A DNA stretch of 64,000 nt from Tessaracoccus sp. OH4464_COT-324 (GTDB taxonomy: Bacteria; Actinomycetota; Actinomycetes; Propionibacteriales; Propionibacteriaceae): the NCBI RefSeq assembly GCF_003932855.1, contig NZ_RQYZ01000004.1:101622-165621 (forward strand), read 5' to 3'. The notes beneath the pieces were generated by a model. The model did not search any database. It was not told the origin of the DNA and saw only the letters and a program-made list of their open reading frames with translations. A program made the translations under genes and the position numbers. Below are positions 7,950 through 17,074 of this stretch, in pieces (position 1 is the first letter of the stretch; each line of letters begins with the position of its first letter).

Positions 7950-7955
7950 TAACAT
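7950..7955 (+). promoter_or_regulatory. -10 element TAACAT of the FAD/Fe-S dehydrogenase gene
   Basis: TAACAT ends 7 nt before GTG 7963 and no ribosome site is present, so a leaderless GTG start is inferred. Confidence 0.5.
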
Positions 7956-7962
7956 TCATTCC

Positions 7963-10716
7963 GTGAAAACCGGGATGCAACGCAGCGCCGACGTGTTGAC
8001 GCGCCTTGCGCACTCGCACGACGCTTCGCGCTTCCTGGAAATCCCGCAGGAGGTGGCGGTCGCCAGCTCGATCGAGGATGTTCGCGCGCTCTTCCTGGAG
8101 GCGGCCGAAGGCCGTCGGCACCTTACACTACGCGGCGGCGGCACCAGCCTGAGCGGCCAGGCAATCTCCGACGATCTACTGGTGGATGTCCGTCGAAGAT
8201 TCCGCACCATCGAGGTGCTTGACGACGGCCTCCGCGTGCGAGCCGGTGCGGGGGCGTCAGTGGCGGCCATCAACGCCCGCCTCCTTCGCCACGGACGCCG
8301 GATCGGCCCCGACCCGGCCTCCGCGCAGACCGCGACAATCGGCGGGGTCATCGCCAACAACTCCACCGGCCGTGGCGCCGTCTGCGCCCACGATGCCTTC
8401 GCCACCATCGAATCCCTGGTGGTGGTGCTGCCCAACGGTCGGGTGGTGGACACGAGTCAGCCGGACGTCGACATCGCGCTCACCTGGGACGAGCCCACCT
8501 TGGCTGGCGGCCTGAACCTGCTTCGCCGCCGGCTACGCGAGGACGAAGCATCGCTCGCCGAGATCGACCGGCTGTGGTCGATGCGCAACTCCATGGGCTA
8601 CGACCTGCGAGCACTCACCCGCTATTCCTCCCCTTCGGACATGATCCGCCAGTTGATGGTGGGCAGTGAAGGAACCCTGGGTTTCATCGCGGAGGTCACG
8701 CTGAGCACCGTCGCCCTGAAGCCTGCCCGGCGCGTGGACATCGTCGTCTTTGACTGCCCGGAGGAAGCCTTGGCAACCGCTCATGGCCTGACCACCGAGC
8801 CCTTCGACGTGGTGCAGCTGTTCGACGTGGACGCGCTGCGCGTCGTGCAAGAGCTACCGGAGGTGCACGAGGCTATCCGGGGACTGAAACTGGATCGCCA
8901 CGCCGCGCTGCTGTTGGAGATCCACGCCGAGAACGAGGCAGAGCTGGCGGAGAAGGAGCGGCAATTTGCGCCAATCCTCGACGTGCTGCCCGACGTGCAT
9001 TCCATCGACACAAGCGTGACATCGGCCCCACTGTGGCGGGTCCACCACGGGGTGTTCACCGCGATGGCGAAGGCCCGCCGCCCCGGCACCACCCTGCTGA
9101 TGGAGGATTTCAGCGTTCCGCTGCCGCACGTCGGCCCGGTGATGACGAAACTCGATCGACTGTTCGATCAGTACGGCTTCCACCGTTCCCCGATCACCGC
9201 TGACCTCGTCACCGGCACCCTGCACTTCATGCTCACCGAGAACTTCGACGATGCCGCTCGGCTGCGCAAGTTCAAACGCTTTGTCAAGGCCTTCGTGCGT
9301 GCGGTGCTGGACTGCGGCGGCGTGCTGCGCTCGCACTACGGCACCGGCCGGGTGATGGCTCCCTTCCTAGAGGAGCAGGTGGGCACCGAGCTCTACGAGG
9401 TAATGCGCGGTATCAAGCACCTGTTCGACCCGCTCAGCATTCTGTCTCCGCGCTCGATGTTCAACGAGAACCCGGAGGCGCATGTCTCCGGCATCAAGCT
9501 CATGCCCACCATCGAGGATCCGGCCGACCGCTGCGTCGAGTGCGGCCTGTGCGAGAGCGTTTGTCCATCGGCCGACCTCACCCTAACCCCCAGACAGCGC
9601 GTCGTGCTGCGTCGGGAGATCGCCGCGCGCAGCGCCGACGTCAAGTTGCTCGAAGCGCTCAACCACAACTATCAATACGCCGCCATCGACACCTGCTCGA
9701 CGGCCAGCATCTGCCAGCTAGCCTGCCCTCTGGACATCGACATCGGCGAGCTGGTGCGCCAGCTCAAAGCCGACAACAACACGGAGCGCGAGGAGCGGGC
9801 CTGGGACCGCGCGGCCCGAAACTGGGGCGCCAGCACCCGGCTGGGTGCCGCCGCCATGTCTACCGCGAAGCACCTCCAGCCGCTTGCGAAGTTCGCCACT
9901 CGGTTGGGGCGGGCGCACTTCGGGGGGGATTCCGTTTGGGGATACTCCGACGACTTCCCACCGGGCGCGGGTCTGCGTCGTCGACCCGCGAAGGAGCTGT
10001 CCGCACCGGACTCCGTGGCCGCGTACTTCCCCGGCTGCCAGCAAACTTTCCTCGGCGCCGAGGGGCAAGGGGTCTTCGCGGCGTTCAACGAGCTGTGCAG
10101 CCGCGCAGGCACCCCGGTTTCCCTGATCAATGCCGCGAAACTGTGCTGCGGTATTCCTTGGAAGACCCGGGGGCTCCGGCTCGGCTACCAGACGATGACC
10201 GGGCACACGCGACGCGCCCTGGCCAAGCGCTGGCAGGAGGTCGTGGTGATCGACTCCTCCGCCTGTGCACTCAACCTGCGGGAGATGCTGCAGCCCTACC
10301 AGAGCCGAAAGCCGCAGATCATGGATGTGCTCGACTTCGTTGCACAGACGCTCCTGCCCAAACTTGAGGTCGTTGCTCCGGTCGAATCGCTGCTGCTCTA
10401 CCCGTCGTGCGCGAACAGCCACCTCGGCAACCGGGAGGCGGCGTTGCGGATCGCGCAGGCGGCCGCGTCCCAGGTTTACCTGCCCGACGAGTGGGCCTGC
10501 TGCGGCGCCCACGGCGACCGCGGCCTGCTCCACCCGGAGCTGCCGCGCGCGGCCACGCGTCTGTCGGCTGCGGAGATTGCCGAGCGCGAGTTCGCGGCCT
10601 ACGCTTCCACCACGCGTTCCTGCGAGGTGGCGATGAGCATTGTGACGAGGCGGCCATTCGTTCATCTGATCGAGGTGCTGGCTCAGGCAACCAGGAAGAC
10701 GCAAGATACCCGGTAG
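7963..10716 (+). CDS. FAD-binding and Fe-S oxidoreductase (D-2-hydroxyacid dehydrogenase type)
   Basis: A 917-residue fusion of a DLD-type flavoprotein and a heterodisulfide-reductase-like iron-sulfur module. The N-terminal FAD domain (about 35-260) includes LRGGGTSLSGQA and the PDPASAQTATIGGVIANNS pyrophosphate loop. The FAD-oxidase C domain runs to about 510. Two cysteine clusters follow, CVECGLCESVCPS (about 523) and CSTASICQLACP (about 577). CCG motifs occur at about 727 (CCGIPWKT) and 845 (CCGAHGDRG). This layout is shared by YdiJ/GlcD-type D-lactate or D-2-hydroxyglutarate dehydrogenases that feed electrons to quinone. The exact substrate is not determined. GTG 7963 was chosen from the -10 spacing; a further start at 7909 overlaps the promoter. 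Confidence 0.88.
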   Translation: MKTGMQRSADVLTRLAHSHDASRFLEIPQEVAVASSIEDVRALFLEAAEGRRHLTLRGGGTSLSGQAISDDLLVDVRRRFRTIEVLDDGLRVRAGAGASVAAINARLLRHGRRIGPDPASAQTATIGGVIANNSTGRGAVCAHDAFATIESLVVVLPNGRVVDTSQPDVDIALTWDEPTLAGGLNLLRRRLREDEASLAEIDRLWSMRNSMGYDLRALTRYSSPSDMIRQLMVGSEGTLGFIAEVTLSTVALKPARRVDIVVFDCPEEALATAHGLTTEPFDVVQLFDVDALRVVQELPEVHEAIRGLKLDRHAALLLEIHAENEAELAEKERQFAPILDVLPDVHSIDTSVTSAPLWRVHHGVFTAMAKARRPGTTLLMEDFSVPLPHVGPVMTKLDRLFDQYGFHRSPITADLVTGTLHFMLTENFDDAARLRKFKRFVKAFVRAVLDCGGVLRSHYGTGRVMAPFLEEQVGTELYEVMRGIKHLFDPLSILSPRSMFNENPEAHVSGIKLMPTIEDPADRCVECGLCESVCPSADLTLTPRQRVVLRREIAARSADVKLLEALNHNYQYAAIDTCSTASICQLACPLDIDIGELVRQLKADNNTEREERAWDRAARNWGASTRLGAAAMSTAKHLQPLAKFATRLGRAHFGGDSVWGYSDDFPPGAGLRRRPAKELSAPDSVAAYFPGCQQTFLGAEGQGVFAAFNELCSRAGTPVSLINAAKLCCGIPWKTRGLRLGYQTMTGHTRRALAKRWQEVVVIDSSACALNLREMLQPYQSRKPQIMDVLDFVAQTLLPKLEVVAPVESLLLYPSCANSHLGNREAALRIAQAAASQVYLPDEWACCGAHGDRGLLHPELPRAATRLSAAEIAEREFAAYASTTRSCEVAMSIVTRRPFVHLIEVLAQATRKTQDTR

Positions 10717-10727
10717 GCTTCCGAGGT

Positions 10728-11228
10728 ATGTCGGATTTGTTCAGACCTCCTGCCCTGGACTGGCAGCGGCTCTCGCCGAAGTACCTGAAGGTTCGCGTGC
10801 TCGCCACGCTCCTCGGCCATGGGGTGTGGGTTCCGGCCAGCACCTTCGGGTTGTGGTATCTGCTGTCCGACACCCAATTCGGGTTCGTGGTCTGGGCCTG
10901 GCTCGGGCTGTTCGCTACCCTCTTCATCTGGAACCTGGTCCGCGCCCCCCGCTGGGTGCGCTCCTGGGGTTATGCGGAACACAACGACAACATCTACGTC
11001 ACCCATGGTCTACTCTTTCGCACCCTCACCTGCGTCCCCTACGGGCGGATGCAACTCGTGGAGGTAGATTCTGGCCCGATCGACAGGTTGTTCGACTTGG
11101 CCGACGTCAAGATGGTCACAGCCTCCTCAAGCGGTTCTGTGGAGATCCCCGGCCTCGACCGCGCAGCGGCCGAGGCAGTCCGTGACCGATTCATCGCTCG
11201 CGGCAATGAACTTCAAGAGTCCATCTGA
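10728..11228 (+). CDS. PH domain-containing membrane protein, YdbS-like
   Basis: A 166-residue protein with two adjacent transmembrane segments (about 30-72), then a bacterial PH-like (bPH_2, former DUF304) domain. Recognisable features of that domain are DNIYVTHGLLFRTLTCVPYGRMQLVEVDSGPIDR and the later ADVKMVTASSSG. It matches YdbS-type proteins, normally encoded beside a larger YdbT partner, as here: the next gene starts at the last base of this stop codon. A role in envelope or membrane stress is only inferred from family members. TAGGCT lies 8 nt before the ATG, and GAGG is also present. Confidence 0.85.
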   Translation: MSDLFRPPALDWQRLSPKYLKVRVLATLLGHGVWVPASTFGLWYLLSDTQFGFVVWAWLGLFATLFIWNLVRAPRWVRSWGYAEHNDNIYVTHGLLFRTLTCVPYGRMQLVEVDSGPIDRLFDLADVKMVTASSSGSVEIPGLDRAAAEAVRDRFIARGNELQESI

Positions 11229-12619
11229 TGCAGCCTGATCCTCTAGTCGACGCCGAAGGCCCATCGCCGCACCGGGTCGAGCGTCCGTCTCCGTTGACCG
11301 GGGTCGCCAATGCCTCCGTTTTCCTACTCGGTGCCGCGTTATTCGTGGCCAGAGAGGCGTTCGAGGGCAACTTCGATCTCTTTGATCTGCACGATCTGCG
11401 CTCGATAGGGCTTTTCCTCGCCGGTGCCCTTGCTGCAGTGGCACTTCTTGGTTTCCTCGTCGGGATCATCCAATGGCGATCGACGACGTTCATCGTCGAC
11501 GACGAGTTCCGAATCGAACGCAAGCTGTTTCGGAAGTCCACCACCCAGATAGCCTTCCACAAGGTGCAATCCGTCGACATCACGCGCCCCTTCGCGGCCA
11601 GAGTGCTGAGGCTGGCCGCAGTCACCATCGACGTGGGCTCGGAGGGCAGCCAGAAACTGCGATTCCTCACGACGAAACGCGCGAACGAGTTGCGTGACCA
11701 TCTGCTAGAGCGGATGCACCAGGGGCAGCAGGTGTCAGCTGCCGCGATGGCCCAGGGGGATCCCGGAACCGTGGTGTATCGGACGCGCCTGCCTCGAATG
11801 CTGCTGGGTTCGGTGCTGAAGAACGGTTGGTTGGGCTCGCTGCTGGCGTTCATCGCGCTGCCGATGTTCTTCCTGTCGCTCGCCCTGCCAGGTCTGAGCA
11901 CAGTGGTGGGATTTGCTTCCTCTGGTGCACTGCTGTTTGCGGTTCTCGCGACGACTGCGGGGCGCGTCGCGCGCATGTGGGGTTTCACCATCACACGAAA
12001 CGACATCGGCCTACGGTTCCAGAGGGGGTTGTTCACCCGTGTGCAGACGACGCTGCACATCGATCGGATCCAGACCGTCACCCTGAACCAGCCACTCCTC
12101 CTGCGGCTCGCCGGCCTGGTGGAGATCCGGATCTCCGTGTTGGGCAAGGAAACCACTGACGAGAACTCCGAGGACATCGACGTGGTGCTGCCCTACGGCA
12201 CCGTGGAGGAGGCCCGCCTGGTGCTCGGTTTGCTGCTGCCAGGCATTGATCCGTTCTCCCTGCCCTGGATCAGGCAGTCGCACAAGGGGCGGTACCTCAA
12301 CTGGTTCTGTGAACGCTCATTCGCCATTGACGATGCGGTTGTCGCTTCACAGACCCGGATGCTGGGGGCTCGGGTCGTCCTCGCTCCACATGCCCGAGTA
12401 CAGGGCCTCGGCATCGCCCAAGGACCGCTGCAGCGAATGCTCGGGCTTGGATCGGTGTACATCCACAACATCGACGCCTCGCCGGATCTCTGCATCGAGC
12501 ACCTGGAACCGGACATGATCGACTGGGTCTTCGCTTCTATCCAGTACAGAGGCAGTCTCGCCCGCCAAGCGAGGACTCGCCACCGCGAGGTGCAGGGAAA
12601 GAGTAAGATTCTCCCATGA
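11228..12619 (+). CDS. PH domain-containing membrane protein, YdbT-like
   Basis: A 463-residue partner of the preceding YdbS-like protein, with overlapping stop and start codons. It contains a first membrane hairpin (about 20-80), a bPH domain with [20 protein letters not shown], a second membrane hairpin (about 195-240), and a second domain with [21 protein letters not shown] third, more diverged repeat is near the end ([15 protein letters not shown] onward). The repeated double-PH architecture is characteristic of YdbT. Function is unknown. The stop overlaps the ppgK start as ATGA. Confidence 0.85.
   Translation: MQPDPLVDAEGPSPHRVERPSPLTGVANASVFLLGAALFVAREAFEGNFDLFDLHDLRSIGLFLAGALAAVALLGFLVGIIQWRSTTFIVDDEFRIERKLFRKSTTQIAFHKVQSVDITRPFAARVLRLAAVTIDVGSEGSQKLRFLTTKRANELRDHLLERMHQGQQVSAAAMAQGDPGTVVYRTRLPRMLLGSVLKNGWLGSLLAFIALPMFFLSLALPGLSTVVGFASSGALLFAVLATTAGRVARMWGFTITRNDIGLRFQRGLFTRVQTTLHIDRIQTVTLNQPLLLRLAGLVEIRISVLGKETTDENSEDIDVVLPYGTVEEARLVLGLLLPGIDPFSLPWIRQSHKGRYLNWFCERSFAIDDAVVASQTRMLGARVVLAPHARVQGLGIAQGPLQRMLGLGSVYIHNIDASPDLCIEHLEPDMIDWVFASIQYRGSLARQARTRHREVQGKSKILP
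12604..12609 (+). promoter_or_regulatory. Internal -10 element TAAGAT upstream of ppgK
   Basis: TAAGAT ends 6 nt before the ppgK ATG, inside the last codons of the YdbT-like gene. It could let ppgK be transcribed on its own as a leaderless mRNA. Confidence 0.45.
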
Positions 12620-13362
12620 CCATCTACCTCGGCATTGATGTTGGCGGCTCCGGGATCAAGGGTGCCCCGGTTGATCTTGAGACTGGCGAGTTTGTTTCCG
12701 ACCGGTTGCGTATTCCCACACCCAGCAAATCGACGCCAAAGAACGTCGCGGAGGTTGTGGCGCAGATCGTTGAGCATTTCGCGGAGTACATCGGCGACGA
12801 AGGTGTGGGACTCACTATCCCGGCACCGGTGATTCATGGTCGGGTTCCGTTCATCGCGAACCTGCATCAAAAGTGGGCGGGGCTGGAGGCCGATACCTTC
12901 TTCACGGAGCGTCTGGGGCGCCCGGTTACGCTCGTCAACGACGCTGACGCTGCTGGCCTCGCGGAGGTGCGCTACGGGGCAGCCCACAACAATCAGGGGG
13001 TGGTTGTCATGACCACCCTTGGAACGGGCATCGGCTCCGCCATCATCCACAAGGGAGTCCTGCTACCAAACACCGAGCTGGGCCATCTGCTGCTTGATGG
13101 TCAAGACGCAGAGAAGCTAGCTGCATCTTCAGTGAAGGACAGGGAGGGCCTGAGCTACGAGGAGTGGGCGGTGCGCCTGCAGCGCTACTACGAGCACGTC
13201 GAGATGCTGTTTTCGCCCGACCTGTTCGTGATCGGAGGCGGTGTGTCGAAGGATTGGAAGAAGTTCGGGCACCTGCTCACGCTGGACGTTCCCGTCGTAC
13301 CCGCGCAGCTGCGGAACAAGGCTGGCATCATCGGCGCCGCGATGGTGGCTGCGGATAGTTAG
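12616..13362 (+). CDS. ppgK: Polyphosphate glucokinase
   Basis: A 248-residue ROK-fold kinase that phosphorylates glucose using inorganic polyphosphate (or ATP) as donor. The phosphate-binding loop [16 protein letters not shown] is at the N-terminus. A second phosphate loop, [20 protein letters not shown], is followed by ELGHL, in which Glu and His contact the sugar. The length and the [15 protein letters not shown] form are typical of actinobacterial PpgK rather than general ROK repressors. It supplies glucose 6-phosphate, which Pgi (encoded at 26-27.6 kb) passes to glycolysis. Confidence 0.92.
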   Translation: MTIYLGIDVGGSGIKGAPVDLETGEFVSDRLRIPTPSKSTPKNVAEVVAQIVEHFAEYIGDEGVGLTIPAPVIHGRVPFIANLHQKWAGLEADTFFTERLGRPVTLVNDADAAGLAEVRYGAAHNNQGVVVMTTLGTGIGSAIIHKGVLLPNTELGHLLLDGQDAEKLAASSVKDREGLSYEEWAVRLQRYYEHVEMLFSPDLFVIGGGVSKDWKKFGHLLTLDVPVVPAQLRNKAGIIGAAMVAADS

Positions 13363-13425
13363 TGCGGCTGTTGGGGCGACACTGAGCGATTGGAATACCC
13401 CAGGGGGGTTTTGCGTTCTAAGGGC

Positions 13426-13773
13426 ATGACCAACACTCAGCTCACGTTCAATCTTGCGGTACAAGCCTTCGAGGCGCGCGACTACGCCACTGCGGTCGAT
13501 CGTTTCCAGCGAATCCTCGACGACGATCCGGGCCTGACGCTCGTGAGGGAGTATCTGGCTCGAGCGCACTACCACCGAGCCGCCCTGCCGCTGGCGGAGC
13601 GCGAGGCCCGAGCCCTGCTGGCGCACGACCCGACGGACACCTTCGCGCTGCTGCTCTTGGCCCGAACTCTGGAACGGCAGTCTCGTACCGAGGAGGCGCT
13701 TGGTTTTCGGCGCCAACTTGCCGCGCTGACCGGTGACGCGAGCCAATTGGAGTCGCACCAAGCCGCTAGGTAG
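13426..13773 (+). CDS. Small TPR-repeat protein
   Basis: A 115-residue helical protein made of about three tetratricopeptide repeats. Visible signatures are AVQAFEARDYATAVDRFQRIL, then REYLARAHYHRAALPLAEREARALL and LLLARTLERQSRTEEAL. Such proteins mediate protein-protein contacts; no partner is indicated. ATG 13426 was chosen over an upstream in-frame GTG at 13390 because the repeat begins right after it, but no strong ribosome site is visible at either. It lies 63 nt after ppgK and may be co-transcribed. It is convergent with the flavin reductase gene. Confidence 0.8.
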   Translation: MTNTQLTFNLAVQAFEARDYATAVDRFQRILDDDPGLTLVREYLARAHYHRAALPLAEREARALLAHDPTDTFALLLLARTLERQSRTEEALGFRRQLAALTGDASQLESHQAAR

Positions 13774-13789
13774 CGGTGCTCGGTGTTGT

Positions 13790-14431
13790 TCAGGGGGCGC
13801 CTTTGCGCCCCTTGAGCAACGCAGCGAATCCGCCCGGAATCTCTCGAATCTTCCCATCGTCTTGCACTGATGCTCTGAAACCGGCCACCGAAGTATCCGC
13901 TCTCAGGACCCGGCTAACGAGTTCGCCTGCGGCCCGTCGGACACGAACAAATAGGTCCTCATGCCCGGCGAAATCATCGGTGGCCGCGAAGACTCCCGTA
14001 GGCACTATATCGGCGCGCAAATAGGCAAACAGGGGACGCATCGCATACTCGATTACGAGAGAGTGTCGCATGGTGCCTGCGGTTGCAGCTAGCAGCGTCG
14101 GCTTTCCGATGAGAGCGTCTTTATCCATGGAGTCGAAGAACATCTTGAACAAGCCGGAGTAACTTGCCGAGAAAACTGGCGTCACAGCCACCAGGCCGTC
14201 GCTGCCCAGGATTTCCCGCTCGATCGCTTGGAGGTCGGGACAGGGTGTCCCACTGGTCATCCGCTTAACCAGGTCTGCGGCCAGTTGACGTACCTCGACT
14301 TCAACGAAATCCACGCTCTCGCCCCGGGAGGTGACCTCAGTGTGCAGTGCGTTTCTGATCTGTTCCGCTAGCTTCCCAGTGGTAGAAGGGGTACTGAGGC
14401 CGGCGCTCACAATCGCTATTTTTCGGGTCAT
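13790..14431 (-). CDS. NAD(P)H-dependent FMN reductase, CE1759-type partner
   Basis: A 213-residue flavodoxin-fold reductase. The N-terminus KIAIVSAGLSTPSTTGKLAEQI is the FMN phosphate-binding loop and VAVTPVFSASYSGLFKMFFD is the second flavin-contacting segment. Its pairing with a downstream-overlapping LLM oxidoreductase (10 bp apart, same strand) is the conserved CE1758/CE1759 duo of actinobacteria. There the reductase is thought to supply reduced flavin to a luciferase-like monooxygenase. The monooxygenase substrate is unknown. AAAGGAAG precedes the ATG. Confidence 0.85.
   Translation of the reverse strand: MTRKIAIVSAGLSTPSTTGKLAEQIRNALHTEVTSRGESVDFVEVEVRQLAADLVKRMTSGTPCPDLQAIEREILGSDGLVAVTPVFSASYSGLFKMFFDSMDKDALIGKPTLLAATAGTMRHSLVIEYAMRPLFAYLRADIVPTGVFAATDDFAGHEDLFVRVRRAAGELVSRVLRADTSVAGFRASVQDDGKIREIPGGFAALLKGRKGAP
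13791..13814. terminator. Bidirectional hairpin between convergent genes
   Basis: CAGGGGGCGC (13791-13800) pairs with GCGCCCCTTG (13805-13814) with one G-U pair and a CTTT loop. It overlaps the last codons of the flavin reductase on the minus strand and follows the TPR gene on the plus strand. There is no T tract on either side. Confidence 0.45.
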
Positions 14432-14441
14432 CTACTTCCTT

Positions 14442-15578
14442 TCAGCTGCTCTGGTCTGCCAGCGTCTCCTCAGACCCTGGGTCAACCAGCCGGTGCGGGT
14501 GGTTCTTCGACGTCGAGACCAACGTCTCGTGCGTTGGCGGATCGCTTGGCACGTCGGCGGGGCGCCTACGCTCGAACTCTGCCCGAAGGACCGGAATCAC
14601 GTCGCGGCCCAGATACTCAATCTGTTCCAGCACGAGGTCGAGAGGCAAGCCCGCATGGTCAATCAGGAACAGCTGTCGCTGATAGTCCCCGGCGTAGTCA
14701 GCAAAGGACAGCGTCTTCTCAATCACCTGCTCCGGCGTACCCACCCGCAACGGGGTCAGTGCCTCATACTCCTCCAGCGAGGGGCCGTGCCCGTAGACCG
14801 GAGCCACGTCGAAGTACCGTCGGAAACGCGATTTGGCCTCTGCCTCCGAGTCAGCGAGGAACACCTGCCCGCCCAGGCCCACGATGGCCTGCGCGGCCGA
14901 ACCGTGACCGTAATGCTCATAGCGGCGCCGGTAGAGCTGAATCATCGTCCGGGTGTGCTCTTGGTTCCAGAAGATGTTGTTATGAAAGAAACCATCCCCG
15001 TAGTAAGCAGCCTGCTCTGCAATCTCGGGCGAACGAATCGAACCGTGCCAGACGAACGGAGGCACGTCGTCAAGCGGCCACGGGGTGCTCGTGTAGCCGC
15101 GCAACGGCACTCGGAACTCGCCTTCCCAGTTAACCACCCGCTCCCGCCAAAGCCGACGCAACAGGTGGTAGTTTTCCACCGCAAGCTCGATGCCCTTGCG
15201 GATATCCTTGCCGAACCAGGGGTACACCGGGCCGGTGTTGCCCCGCCCAAGCATCAGATCCATCCGCCCGCCGGACAGGTGCTGCAGCATCGCATAGTCC
15301 TCGGCAATCTTCACCGGGTCGTTTGTGGTGATGAGCGTGGTCGCGGTGCTGAGTCGCAGCTTCGTCGTCTTGGCTGCGATGAACGCCAGTTGAGTGGTCG
15401 GGGAGGAAGGAACGAACGGCGGATTGTGATGCTCACCCTGGGCGAAGACGTCGAGCCCCTCCTCCTCCGCTTTGAGGGCTATCCGCACCATGGCTTCAAT
15501 TCGCTCGCCCTCCGACGGGGTATTCCCGGTAACCGGGTCCTCGGTCAGATCCCCAACGCTAAAAATACCGAACTGCAT
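14442..15578 (-). CDS. LLM-class flavin-dependent oxidoreductase, CE1758 type
   Basis: A 378-residue luciferase-like TIM-barrel monooxygenase. Visible motifs are MQFGIFSVGDL at the start, GEHHNPPF, the ITTNDPVKIAEDYAMLQHLS segment and GRMDLMLGRGN, all standard for bacterial LLM flavoproteins that use FMNH2 supplied by a partner. ATG 15578 has GGGAGG 6 nt upstream, so the in-frame start at 15602 was rejected. It forms an operon with the flavin reductase that follows. The last 40 residues are disordered and polar. Substrate unknown. Confidence 0.88.
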   Translation of the reverse strand: MQFGIFSVGDLTEDPVTGNTPSEGERIEAMVRIALKAEEEGLDVFAQGEHHNPPFVPSSPTTQLAFIAAKTTKLRLSTATTLITTNDPVKIAEDYAMLQHLSGGRMDLMLGRGNTGPVYPWFGKDIRKGIELAVENYHLLRRLWRERVVNWEGEFRVPLRGYTSTPWPLDDVPPFVWHGSIRSPEIAEQAAYYGDGFFHNNIFWNQEHTRTMIQLYRRRYEHYGHGSAAQAIVGLGGQVFLADSEAEAKSRFRRYFDVAPVYGHGPSLEEYEALTPLRVGTPEQVIEKTLSFADYAGDYQRQLFLIDHAGLPLDLVLEQIEYLGRDVIPVLRAEFERRRPADVPSDPPTHETLVSTSKNHPHRLVDPGSEETLADQSS

Positions 15579-15617
15579 ACTATCCTCCCGGATGCGCGCC
15601 AAAAGTGGGCGCGTTTC

Positions 15618-15634
15618 ACTACCTACACAGTAGT
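15618..15634. promoter_or_regulatory. Inverted repeat upstream of the LLM/flavin-reductase operon
   Basis: ACTAC (15618-15622) and GTAGT (15630-15634) form an exact 5-7-5 inverted repeat about 40 nt upstream of the LLM start. On the minus strand it lies near the expected -10 region, downstream of TTGTCA. It could be an operator; the evidence is the symmetry and position only. Confidence 0.35.
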
Positions 15635-15701
15635 TGACCTGACAAGATTACCCAAGCCTGACCCCCATCGATTCGCCAGCATGATCAAAAGCGGACAGTC
15701 T

Positions 15702-16862
15702 TCACCTCATCTGCACGACGAGTTCTTCGTCGCGAAAGCGTGCGTTGACCACCTGCCGTCCCGACAGAGCGTCGGGCAGGGCAATGCGTCGACGCTCGTT
15801 CCGGTAGGCCAGCAGCAGATCGGTGCCATCCTGGCTGAGGTCCAATTCGGCCTTGTCCGCGTGCGGCAGGCTGAGATGCAGCAGAAACGCGCCGCCCTCC
15901 CGGGTGACGCGCAAGTAATCACCCCGGTAATTTATCGCCGCCAGGTCGGCCTCACCGTAGGTACGCTCAGCCAATGCACGCAGCGCATCGATCCCGACTA
16001 TCTCCCTCTCTTGCAGCGGCAGCCGGTGGATCGGCAGATGGGTGAAACTCTCCACCACCTGCTGGATACCCGCCTCCTGGCTGAACTTCCACGGCGCGAA
16101 ATATCCGCCGAGCGCGGCCGTCGGGTAGATGCGATTGAGGATTACTGCGTCCACGACGAACCCGTACATTGTGAGCCAGGTGTGCGCGCGGCGGGTTTCC
16201 GCGACAACCACCCTCTCCGGGGTGGTGACCAGCCTCAGGGTGGTGGTGCTGCCGTCGCCGAGCAGGGCGCCGAGCCGCTTCAGCCGATCGAGCAAGCCGA
16301 GCGCATCATCGAAGAGGCGGTCCTCGGGCATGGGGATGCGGGTCAGTTTCTCGATGGGCCTACCGAGGAGCTTCACGAGCGCCCGTTTCGTGGGCAGGGC
16401 GGTTCGGAACAGCTGGTCGAGACGCTCCGGATACTTCAACAGTGACATGGTCTCGCCCGTCGGGGCGCAATCCACTACCAACACGTCGTAGCGCCTGGAC
16501 GACGCGTGGTCGAGGATCCGCAGCAGGCTGAACAGGTCGGCGAGGCCGGGCAGCAGCAGCATCTCCTCGTCAGCCAACGTCATCTCCTGACCTCTAGTCA
16601 GCAGCCTCCCCAGATATTCGCGCAAGTTGGCCCATGCCTTGTCGTTCTCAGCGAGGGCGTCGATCTCCAGCGCGTCGACGCGGGGGGCGACGCGGGCGGG
16701 CTCGTTGGCCAGGGGCAGGCTGAGGGCGTCGCCGAGCGAGTGTGCTGGGTCGGTGCTCATCACCAGCACCCGATGGCCTTGGTCGGCCAAGCGCAGCGCG
16801 GTGGCCGCCGCGACGGTGGTTTTTCCGACGCCACCCTTTCCTGTGTAGAGGATGATTCGCAT
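15702..16862 (-). CDS. ArsA/Get3-like ATPase with C-terminal HSP20-like domain (first of a pair)
   Basis: A 386-residue P-loop ATPase. The deviant Walker A GKGGVGKTT is at residues 8-16, switch region STDPAHSLGD at about 36, and DCAPTGETMSLL at about 130. The last 85 residues are beta-rich (FLLHLSLPHADKAELDL onward), resembling the small-heat-shock/alpha-crystallin domain appended to Get3d-type proteins. No arsenite-binding cysteine set and no CxxC zinc pair is present, so it is not a classical arsenite pump ATPase. It is the last gene of a MarR-ATPase-small protein-ATPase cluster. Likely a chaperone or targeting ATPase (inference). Confidence 0.85.
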   Translation of the reverse strand: MRIILYTGKGGVGKTTVAAATALRLADQGHRVLVMSTDPAHSLGDALSLPLANEPARVAPRVDALEIDALAENDKAWANLREYLGRLLTRGQEMTLADEEMLLLPGLADLFSLLRILDHASSRRYDVLVVDCAPTGETMSLLKYPERLDQLFRTALPTKRALVKLLGRPIEKLTRIPMPEDRLFDDALGLLDRLKRLGALLGDGSTTTLRLVTTPERVVVAETRRAHTWLTMYGFVVDAVILNRIYPTAALGGYFAPWKFSQEAGIQQVVESFTHLPIHRLPLQEREIVGIDALRALAERTYGEADLAAINYRGDYLRVTREGGAFLLHLSLPHADKAELDLSQDGTDLLLAYRNERRRIALPDALSGRQVVNARFRDEELVVQMR

Positions 16863-16864
16863 CC

Positions 16865-17074
16865 TTACTCCTCGATGTCGATCCGCCGGGGGCCGGTAGG
16901 CGTGCCGGGCTCATCTTCCGGGCGCTTCTCGCGGAGACATTCGACGATGAGCGCCCGCCATTCGCGCTCGATCGTGCGCAGCCGTTCGCGTTGCGCGGGC
17001 GGAACCAAACTGAGTGCGGCCTCTCGGAGATGGCGGCGGGCTGCGAGGAGATGGGTGACGAATTCACGGTTCAT
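16865..17074 (-). CDS. 69-residue protein between two ArsA-like ATPases
   Basis: A small charged protein, mainly one long amphipathic helix (LLAARRHLREAALSL ... RERLRTIEREWRALIVECL) with an acidic/proline tail. It has no signal peptide, membrane segment or known domain. Its start overlaps the upstream ATPase stop as ATGA and its stop lies 2 bp before the downstream ATPase start. All three must be made together, which argues that it is real. A bridging or client role for the ATPase pair is inference. Confidence 0.7.
   Translation of the reverse strand: MNREFVTHLLAARRHLREAALSLVPPAQRERLRTIEREWRALIVECLREKRPEDEPGTPTGPRRIDIEE

Noticed and set aside
14331..16445. A 704-codon open frame on the plus strand
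   Set aside because: It is antisense to the LLM oxidoreductase and the ArsA-like ATPase, which both have full family motifs. It has no ribosome site or domain and is a shadow of high third-position GC.
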